Shown piece by piece: positions 56,601-64,000 of a DNA stretch of 64,000 nt. The notes under the pieces were generated by a model, which worked only from the letters and a program-made list of their open reading frames with translations, did no database searches and had not been told where the DNA came from. Positions within the stretch are counted from its first letter, which is position 1. Each line of letters begins with the position of its first letter. The stretch spans positions 307,967 through 371,966 of the forward strand of contig CM051002.1 of NCBI GenBank assembly GCA_027704905.1, given 5' to 3'. Source of the DNA: Muraenolepis orangiensis (lineage: Eukaryota > Chordata > Actinopteri > Gadiformes > Muraenolepididae). The translations under genes and the position numbers were made by a program.

Positions 56601-58866
56601 TGTAGGGGTGGTTGTATCCCTCCATAGTGTTGCTTGCCTTCTAGTTTATTGTTGGGCCTCCCCTGCAGGTCCATCATGCGAGGCTGTGACAACATGTGCA
56701 GCTACTGCATCGTTCCCTTTACCCGGGGTAGAGAAAGGAGTCGGCCCGCAAGCTCCATTCTGGACGAGGTTCGCCTTCTGTCCGACCAGGCGAGTTGTGA
56801 ACTCATAACTTCAGATGGCCCTTTATAGAACAAGATCTATTTGTTTTTACATATTGCATAATCCCAAAGGCCATTTTTTTTCTTAAAGAGCTTCATACAT
56901 TTTTATCAATGCTCTGATTATGGTTGTTAATCGATGCTTAGCTCTTGTAATTCAATTATTATTGTTTTTCAGTTTCTAAAACTTTATTTTTCACTACGAT
57001 CTGTCATTGTGTTTCTACATGCACGGTTGTACGGGCGTGGCTCCAGGGGGTGAAAGAAGTGACCCTCCTGGGCCAGAATGTGAACAGCTACCGGGACCTG
57101 TCGGAGGAGCAGTTCCGCGGGCCAGACCCCACCCTGCTGAGCCGGGGCTTCAGGACCCTGTACCGCAGCAAGCAGGGGGGGCTGCGCTTCGCTGACCTGC
57201 TGGACAGGGTGTCCCGCGTAGACCCCGACATGAGGGTCAGATTCACCTCCCCACACCCCAAAGACTTCCCCGACCAGGTGAGCCCAAGTCAAGTCCAGTT
57301 TATTGTCACTTCACAGTTTACACAAGTATAAAGCAGTGAGTGAAAATCTTATGTGCAATACCCGACGACAGACAGCAGTATAAAACTACAAAACTGTATA
57401 AAGTTAAATGCAATTTATAAAATGCAATATATCGGCACAGAAAAAGAGCAATATGTATATATAAATCAATGTAATAAAATATACATTGTTATATGCTATA
57501 CACCCTTGTTCAGCAGCCTGATGGCCTGACTGTGGAAGCTATCTCTACGCCTATTTGTGATGCGTTTGGCCTTGGCCACGCACCGCTGGTTGTATATATC
57601 CAGGAGGGAGGGGAGCTCACCTCCAACGATATACTGGGCCGTCCGCACCACCCTTTGAAGCGCTCTGCGCTCGAGTACAGGCGTTGTTGGGCCCTTTTCA
57701 CCACGTGTGTGGTGTGCGTGGACCATGTGAGGTCCTCACAGATGTGCACACCGAGGAACTTGAAGCTACTGACCCTCTACTGCAACACCGTCGATGGAGA
57801 TAGGGCCGTGCTCTCCTCTCTGCTTCCTGTAGTCCACGATCAGCTCCTTGGTCTTCTTGACGTTGAGGGCGAGGCTGTTCTCCTGGCACCACTGCTCCAG
57901 CGATCCAACCTCCTCCCTGTAGGCTGTCTCGTCGTCGCCGGCGATCAGGCCCATCACTGTCGTGTCGTCAGCAAACTTGATGATGACGTTGGAGCTGTGC
58001 ATAGCCATGCAGTCGTGGGTGTAGAGGGAGTAGAGGAGAGGGCTCAGCACGCATCCCTGGGGGGCTCCCGTGTTGAGGATCAGTGGCTCTGAGGTGGTGC
58101 TGCCCATCCTCACCACCTGGCGGCGGTCCGACAGGAGGTCCAGTATCCAGCTGCACGTGGTTGGGGGCACACCTATACCTCTAAGCTTGGTGTCGAGCTT
58201 GGCAGGATCTATCGTGTTGAACGCTGAGCTGTAGTCCACAAACAGCATTCGCACATAACAGTTCTTTCCCTCCAGGTGGGATAGGGCAGTGTGGAGGGCC
58301 ATGGCAATTGCGTCGTCCGTGGATCTGTTTTGGCGATATACAAATTGCCATGGGTCCAGCGTGGCAGGTAACACGGAGCAAATAAAGTCCTTGACCAACC
58401 TCTCGAAGCATTTGCTGACAATCGAGGTGAGGGCTACAGGTCTATAATCGTTCAGGCATGTTACCTTGGGTTGTTTAGGGACAGGCACGATGCTGCAAAG
58501 ACCCCTGCCAACTGGTCTGCGCATGCTCTGAGGACGCGGCCCGGGATGTTGTCGGGGCCTGCCGCATTACGGATGTTCAACCGCTTGAAGGTGCGGCGCA
58601 CATCCGCCTCCGAGATGTTCAGCACGGGCTGCCGTTCACGTCGAACCGAGCAAAAAAAGTATTTAGCTCTCCTGGGAGGGAGGTAGAGGAGTTCTCTACA
58701 CAACTGGTTCTCCCTCTGAAGTTCGTTATCGTCTGTAGCCCCTGCCACATACCCCTCGCGTTGTGGCTCTTGAATTTCTCCTCCACTCTGTCCTTGTACT
58801 CCCGCTTGGCCCACTCAGTGCTTTTATATTGTGATGGAAAAGGAGACGATTCAAGTATATATATAC

Positions 58867-58937
<71 letters not shown>

Positions 58938-61900
58938 ATATATAATATCGTCACTCGGTGTTGCTCAGGTTCTGAAGCTCATCGCGGAGCGAGGGAACAT
59001 CTGCAAGCAGATCCATCTCCCGGCGCAGAGCGGCAGCAGCCCGGTGCTGAAGGCGATGCGACGAGGGTGAGACATCACCCCCCCCCCCCCAACCCACCCC
59101 CAAGCCTAACTGGTCTGTGACTCAATATTAACTTTGTTGTCCTTTTCTCAATGAGCAGCTATACCAGAGAGGCCTACCTGGACCTTGTGGAGAACATCAA
59201 GAGGATAGTCCCTGGTAACACATCTCTATTTTAAACTGTTTTATCTGCTGCTAATACACACAAACCAACCTCTAGTTTCTTCATGCCGTTGGTTGTGTCT
59301 TGATGGTTCATGTGAATCCACTTACCTGCGGAGATAAGGAGGGACAACGGAGAGCAGGGAGGAGGGGAGCCCACTCCCCGACCGAAGCCACCAAGCCCCA
59401 GGGGGCAACAACAAACGCGCCCACAGGAGCATGGCGGCCTACTGGTTAGAACACGCTCAAGGGGATGGAAACCAGCCCTGCCGAGCATTTTTATTGGTAA
59501 TGTCCAGTCTCTGGCAAACAAGACCGACGAACTGAACTGCCGTATTGCCGTATTAAGGAGTGTTGCGGCACACTCATCGCACTGTTGCACAGGCTTTCAG
59601 GAAATCGGACCATGACTCCGTGCTTCTACTGTCTGTTTACAAACAGAAGTTGAGGACCACGTCAGTTTGTTCATTCCCGAACCACAATGATTCAAGATTT
59701 GTATTCGCCATATGCAACAAGTACAATGGAATGCTTACTCCCATTCCCTCCCACAGTATGAATTACCTACATACATGGATGAATGCTGACTTCCGGAACA
59801 AACTAGGCGAACAGAGTACCGCTTTCACAACAGGTGATTTTACAAGATACAAGAAGTATCTCTACAAGAAGGCACAAGAAGTACGAACTCAGAAAAGGCA
59901 TCAAGAAGGGGAAATTAGATTATAAAAACTAACTGGAATTACAGTTTGAGGGCTCTGACACCAGATGTATGTGGCAAGGTCTGAGGGTCTTCTCCAACTA
60001 CAAGGGGAGCTCAGGGTGAGTCACCAACACCAACCCCAACCTACCAGGTGAGCTGACCACTCCATCATCAGCCTGGACAGGACACCGGTGGAAATTTTTG
60101 CTTGAGTTTATGAGGCCATGCTGAAGAAGGCCCCCCAGCACCTCTATGCCCTGCAGCGCCCCAGGAGAAGCGGCATAAGCAAAGTGTTTTGTAAACTTCT
60201 ACCGTGGCACTGGAGAGACCTGACGAGACACCACTATACAGGACAAAAAGGCCATCCAGAGGGTCGTGAGGACGGTGAAAATTTCCATGCATTGAAGTGA
60301 TCTTTTCCAGATGTCGGAAGAAGGCCATGTCCATCACTAAGGACCGCAACCACCCTAGGCACCATCTCTTCTCCCCCCTGCGGCATCCGTACAAGGACTA
60401 CCAGGTTCAAGGATAGTTTTTATTCATAGGCAGTGTTATAGTGTTATATTGTTATAGTATATAGTGTTTATAGTATAGCATATCATAGGTATTATGAAGA
60501 GTTATATACTTAGTGTTATATATAGTTTTGTTTAGTATTGTATAGTTTAGTATTGTTTATAGGAAATTCATACTGCAGGAGGGAATGGGGAGTAAGATTT
60601 TCATTGCAAATGGCAATTAAAACATCTTGAATCTTCAAACGTACCTCCTGGTCAGGTGTAAGCCTCAGCAGTGACTTCATGGCCGGCTTCTGCGGGGAGA
60701 TGGAGGAGGACCACCTGCAGACCCTGTCTCTCATCCGGGACGTGGGCTACAGTGTGGGCTTCCTGTTTGCCTACAGCATGAGGAAGGTAAGTGGAGCTCT
60801 AGGTCAGAGCCCCAGCCTACCAAAACACTCGCTGTTGTGGTTATGACCTTTCAACAAAAAACACATTCAGCTTGTTTTCCCTCTTGGAAGTCAGTATAAT
60901 CTATTCAGATTCAGAATACTTTATTCCTACAGGGGGAAATTCATCGTGGTCATGTTTGACTCTTGGCAAAATGTTCTGGGTTGAAAGGCCAATATCAGAA
61001 GTCTACCTGTAGGCGCATATATATATATATGGTGTGAAGGGGCTGGTGGGGGGGGTCCTATATATATGTGTATGTATATATATGTGTATGTATATATATG
61101 TGTATGTATATATATGTGTATGTATATATATGTATATATATGTGTATGTATATATATGTATATATATGTGTATGTATATATATGTGTATGTATATATGTA
61201 GGGTTAGGTTAATTATGCACATATCTCATACATACTGTTATTTTATACCTGTTTTTATACCTAGTAGACTGTCTTTACATCTTATTTAACCACTGTAAAT
61301 GATATATTGCCATGCACTTTAATGTAACATTTGCACTCTGGTTAGATGCCAAATTATTTTCTCTGTACAATACATTAGAATGTAATCTAATCTATATGCC
61401 ATAGCCATTTGTCAGCTGCCGGTTGTCATTTCATAATCTTGCTCTCCTGCTCTTTGCAGCTCAAAGTTAGCCTACAGCACCTTTTAAAGACATGTATTTA
61501 TATAAATCACTAAGAAAAAACCCACCTAATTCTCTCAATAAATCCTGTTCAGTGATCTGAACGTGTGCGCGTCTGTCTCCAGAAAACACACGCCTCCCAC
61601 GCGCTGCAGGACGACGTGCCCGGCGAGGTCAAGCAGCGCCGACTGGAGGAGCTCATCTCCGCCTTCAGGCAGGAGGCGGCCAGGGTCAACGGCGCCCTGG
61701 TCGGCAGCACACAGATCGTCCTAGTGGAGGGGGTGAGTACTGCGGCCCGTCTACTCGCTACATGTAGGGCCAATATTAAATAGCTACTATAGGTTTTGAT
61801 GGGTGTGATGTCATCTGGCAGTTGTTTTTTGCAAAGAAACGTGGCCCCATGGGACAATAATGCCTTTTTTTCTTCATCAAATGCCACTTAAACACTGCTT

Positions 61901-62477
61901 AATATCGGCCGTATTCATGCCCATAACTGGTATTGGCCAATTTTGTATGTTTTGTGCAGGAAAGTAAGAGATCAGCCCGGGACTTGTGTGGCAGGAGTGA
62001 TGGGAACCTGAAGGTGATTTTCCCCAGAGAGGACGTGAGGCTCGGGGTTCTGGACTCTGGAGTTCTGGACTCTGGGGTTCTGGACTCTGGGGTTCTGGAC
62101 TGTGGTGTTGCTGCGGTCAAAGCGGGGGACTACGTACTAGTGAAGGTGTGCTTCTCTCTCTCGGGTTGATGGCAAAACTATAAAACCTGCTTGACATATC
62201 CAGAGTTTTGACTGGGCTGATTATTCAGATGAGATAAAAAAAGTTGTAAGTAATGTTGCTGAGGTATTTAGTAATTCATGTTTTAATTAGATTGTGCTTC
62301 ATTCAAGGATTTCATTCTTACATTCCAGTGTTTTGTCTTCCCCTCTAGATATTGTCTGCTAACTCCCAGAGTCTGAGGGGGCGGGCTCTGAGTCTCTGCT
62401 CTCTGAGTGACAGCCCAGCACAACGGGAGAATCTGATTGGTCAACAGCTGGACCACAAAGAAGATGCTGCCATTTAG
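53608..62477 (+). CDS. cdk5rap1: Mitochondrial tRNA methylthiotransferase
   Basis: Radical-SAM enzyme that adds the 2-methylthio group to i6A37 of mitochondrial tRNAs. Thirteen coding exons: 53608-53920, 54540-54643, 54730-54764, 54922-55022, 55110-55320, 56669-56789, 57047-57277, 58969-59066, 59159-59214, 60656-60786, 61583-61732, 61960-62145, 62349-62477; 621 aa (human 601). An Arg-rich start without acidic residues (RRLFLAQQQHLSWRPRFTRR) suits a mitochondrial presequence; an upstream ATG at 53554 would add 18 residues. The MTTase domain has Cys112, Cys148 and Cys186 (ETYGCQMN, VTCSIRE, GCMAERLK). The radical-SAM triad CDNMCSYC is at 261/265/268. Then TLLGQNVNSYRD, RFTSPHPKDFPDQ, QIHLPAQSGSS and a C-terminal TRAM domain with an in-frame repeat. 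Intron 6 begins with GC. Next to BPI-family genes as in human. Confidence 0.95.
53820..53863 (+). repeat. 44-bp perfect palindrome in cdk5rap1 exon 1
   Basis: Arms of 22 bp (CCTCCCCGGTGGAACCCTCC plus CC, and its reverse complement) meet at 53841/53842 without a loop. Translated as LPGGTLPGEGSTGE between the presequence and the catalytic part. Confidence 0.95.
54070..54539 (+). repeat. 24-bp minisatellite made of acceptor-like units
   Basis: About 19 copies of TGTTGTTACAGTATTAATGA plus ATAC/ATAT. The last copy ends TGTTGTTACAG, which is the real exon 2 acceptor (54529-54539). Every copy has the same TTGTTACAG/T. The plus strand stays open in one frame through the array because 24 is a multiple of three. 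Confidence 0.96.
55321..56668 (+). other. cdk5rap1 intron 5, no feature recognised
   Basis: 1.3 kb AT-rich sequence with no coding signal, no transposon ends and only short simple repeats (ATCATATCAT near 55460). Confidence 0.5.
56785..56796 (+). other. cdk5rap1: GC donor of cdk5rap1 intron 6
   Basis: Exon 6 ends CAG at 56789 and the intron starts GCGAGT, a GC-AG intron. The acceptor is CTCCAG/GGGGTG at 57046/57047. Phase 0 on both sides and the protein match (LSDQ then GVKEVTLLGQ) support it. Confidence 0.75.
57289..58850 (-). mobile_element. L2/Rex-like LINE filling cdk5rap1 intron 7
   Basis: Minus-strand, 5'-truncated LINE. Its 3' tail (AGTCCAGTTTATTGTCACTT on +) begins about 11 bp after the exon 7 donor. 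The RT core is well preserved in 58524-57766: TCLNDYRPVALTSIVSKCFE, MLFVDYSSAFNTIDP, GAPQGCVLSPLLYSLYTHD and IKFADDTTVMGLI (catalytic FADD). The upstream part, 58814-58461, has GPDNIPGRVLRACADQLAGV. The C terminus (VVRTAQYIVGGELPSLLDIY) lies in 57726-57496. A frameshift lies around 58461-58524 and another near 57750, otherwise one of the better kept LINE copies here. Confidence 0.93.
58855..58946. repeat. (TA)n microsatellite
   Basis: About 90 bp of TA repeats between the LINE and cdk5rap1 exon 8, ending 22 bp before the acceptor. Confidence 0.96.
59430..60640 (+). mobile_element. Internally deleted LINE copy in cdk5rap1 intron 9
   Basis: 59440-59580 resembles the start of a LINE endonuclease ORF (IGNVQSLANKTDELNCRIAV read across 59494-59553). 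60080-60415 resembles the RT C terminus and end (HLYALQRPRRSGI, then CPSLRTATTLGTISSPP-like text). Between them lie other repeat tails (GGAATGCTTACTCCCATTCC at about 59730, inverted at about 60575). A composite of LINE debris. Confidence 0.65.
61055..61200. repeat. 16-bp TATATATGTGTATG minisatellite
   Basis: About nine units of TATATATATGTGTATG with shorter variants in cdk5rap1 intron 10. Confidence 0.93.
62041..62100 (+). repeat. cdk5rap1: In-frame 15-bp repeat in cdk5rap1 exon 12
   Basis: Four tandem copies of GTTCTGGACTCTGGG coding VLDSG (the last is VLDCG) at residues 547-566, inside the TRAM domain between VIFPREDVRLG and VAAVKAGDYVLVK. Human has an unrelated segment of similar position. 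Confidence 0.95.
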
Positions 62478-62749
62478 GACAAATTATTTGAAAAGGCAAA
62501 TGTTTTAATGGAAATTGAAATGTATTTGACATATTGACATATATGTAGAGGTAAACTGCTGTTGTTCATACATTGGTGTCAGTTAAAACATGCATTAAAA
62601 ACATACAAAACTACAAAGTTGTGTTAAAGTTGTCAATGGGAAAGGGTTTGCGTAATAGGTCCCAGAACAAACTAGGAAATGAATGTTTAAATTCTGCCTT
62701 GTTCTGGAACATTATCGCCTTGGGGATCCGTTGTGTGTTTCAGGAACTT
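62478..62749. other. Convergent 3' ends of cdk5rap1 and the BPI-family gene
   Basis: Short AT-rich intergenic sequence that must hold both 3' UTRs. No clear AATAAA on the plus strand. Confidence 0.5.
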
Positions 62750-63951
62750 TCATCCTGAAAACTCGATGTCTGTCCCGATCAGCAAGTAACCCTGGACACA
62801 AACACACACAGAGCAGAGTTATTGGAGAATGAGGCAGCAGGCAAGTGTTGTTCACTGGGATCACATTAGCACTCATGTCCACCATGGGCCTTATTCAGCT
62901 AGTGGCCACCTGGCTCCTGAATGTGGAAGGAATTCCGTGTTCAGTTTCCCCACCCAGTTAGCATTTAGAAACAAGATGGCCGCTAGGTGGGTCATAAAGT
63001 GGTGTGAAGTTTGGATGAAGGTTGTGTCTGACCTCCAGGGCCTGCAGCTGGGCATTCACCAGGTTGAACTTCCCCATGCTGGGTAGAGGGTAGCCATTCT
63101 GAAGGTAATCTGTAATAGGTTACACTAGAAACATCAAACTAAATATAGAATACACTATTTAGAAACCAATTCCTTGATATTGTGTTAGCTTGATACTGCT
63201 GAAATGATTTAGTATTTGCGCTTACCATATAGAACTAATTATGAATGATAGAGCCACAGGAAACATCTGACTTTCAAGATATATCACAATAATTGAATCT
63301 CAGATATCTAGTCACTACAGTATGCTTGTTATGTTTCATATTCCCTTTGCTCTACCAATACATTTATGTAATGTCAACATGCTCAAGAGTGATTGAAGTT
63401 CTCACCGTTAATTCTGGGTAACACCACCACCTTGAGGAGCATTTGGAAGACCTGTTGAATGGATGTGACCTATAGGGGTATAGCTGGTTAGGAATACCCA
63501 CTTTAATGAAAACCCTTCTTTCCAGCAGAAAAATACTTGAATACACCCAGGTCACTGAAATATGTGATTTACTTATCGTTTTTTTAAATTTTTTTATTTA
63601 CTGTTATCGTCATAAAATATGTTCTTAGGAATAGCTTATTCAATGTGAGTGACATTTGATGTACAAGTGGATTAGGAGTTGCCTCACTGCGTAGCAACCT
63701 ACAACAACATCAGATGACACATCTAGAGCAACCTGTACTTTAGTCTAAGTCTGTGTGCTAGGCTCAATCTCATTGGTCGTGTGTTGCTCAACTGGTAGAG
63801 CATGGCATTAACGCTGCCACCATTAAGAGGTTGATTCCCACTGTGCGGGCCGTTCTAAAGACACTTCAGATGTCATTAATGGATCCGTTGAACGGTCCTG
63901 GTCCTCACCTGGAAGTCTCCAACGTAGCTTTTCTCCAGGGACATGTCCATC
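62750..63951 (-). CDS. bpifcl: BPI/LBP-family protein, C-terminal part
   Basis: Last four coding exons on the minus strand: 63951-63909 (MDMSLEKSYVGDFQ), 63469-63406 (VTSIQQVFQMLLKVVVLPRI), 63109-63033 (YLQNGYPLPSMGKFNLVNAQ then LQALE) and 62791-62750 (GYLLIGTDIEFSG, stop TGA). Phases 0, 1, 0 fit at every junction. The text matches the end of the second BPI barrel, where human BPI/LBP has VLPRVNEKLQ, GFPLP and FGADV-type motifs. These are secreted lipid- or LPS-binding proteins. The GTDIEF ending without a further tail points to the fish BPIFC-like form, but the exact paralogue is uncertain. The gene continues beyond the right edge. A BPIF gene next to CDK5RAP1 is also the human arrangement. 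Confidence 0.85.
63777..63848 (+). mobile_element. tRNA-like SINE head in bpifcl intron
   Basis: An A-box-like GCTCAACTGGTAGAGCATGG and a B-box-like GAGGTTGATTCCCAC about 35 bp apart, the promoter layout of a tRNA-derived SINE. Folding into a full cloverleaf is poor, so this is a SINE head or tRNA pseudogene, not a working tRNA. Confidence 0.6.
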
Positions 63952-64000
63952 CTGTGACCAGTAGAGAAGGCAGGATGGGACCAACTAGGATCAGTGTCTG

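Noticed and set aside
57493..58092. 199-codon plus-strand frame
   Set aside because: Antisense shadow of the LINE reverse transcriptase, which is recognisable on the minus strand.
63777..63848. Functional tRNA gene
   Set aside because: A- and B-box-like motifs exist but stems do not pair well and there is no T-run terminator close by; treated as a SINE head.

Overview
The window is nuclear DNA from a ray-finned (teleost) fish. It holds spliced vertebrate genes with GT-AG introns, Tc1/mariner, hAT and pogo DNA transposons, RTE/Rex3-like and L2/Rex-like LINEs, tRNA-derived SINE relics and very many minisatellites. Seven protein genes were rebuilt exon by exon. In the six complete ones every exon junction keeps frame and the total divides by three; in the partial seventh, the junctions inside the window keep frame.

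Layout from left to right: two minisatellites (1-1600); srsf6 on + (1807-7487, 377 aa); a 5 kb intergenic block with a LINE fragment split by a giant fold-back element that is itself split by a hAT element (8320-12300); ift52 on + (12625-17543, 436 aa) with a Tc1 copy in intron 5; a small unrecognised two-exon gene on - (18103-18704, 161 aa), divergent from mybl2; mybl2/B-myb on + (19310-24250, 621 aa); rpn2 on + (25420-39928, 633 aa) with a hAT copy and three large satellite arrays in its introns; ghrh on - (40827-50078, 159-aa precursor) with an 8 kb first coding intron full of repeats; a pogo transposon inverted pair (50740-53195); cdk5rap1 on + (53608-62477, 621 aa); and the last four exons of a BPI/LBP-family gene on - (62750 to beyond the right edge).

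The neighbours are not a functional operon. They are human chromosome 20q11-q13 genes: SRSF6-IFT52-MYBL2, RPN2-GHRH, and CDK5RAP1 next to the BPIF cluster. Here they sit in one short block, so the linkage is ancestral and supports the gene calls. Their products work separately: splicing control, ciliary transport, G2/M transcription, N-glycosylation in the ER, hypothalamic growth-hormone release, mitochondrial tRNA modification, and lipid/LPS binding.

The most unusual signal is that several intronic minisatellites contain, and seem to have multiplied, the splice site of the exon next to them. In ift52 intron 1 and rpn2 intron 8 it is the 5' donor; in cdk5rap1 intron 1 it is the 3' acceptor; in rpn2 intron 14 the polypyrimidine tract has grown to about 600 bp. 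Other points are an in-frame minisatellite in the Cdk5rap1 TRAM domain, a 44-bp perfect palindrome in cdk5rap1 exon 1, a GC-AG intron, a CCAAT array upstream of rpn2, and an inverted repeat shared by the mybl2 polyadenylation region and rpn2 intron 8.
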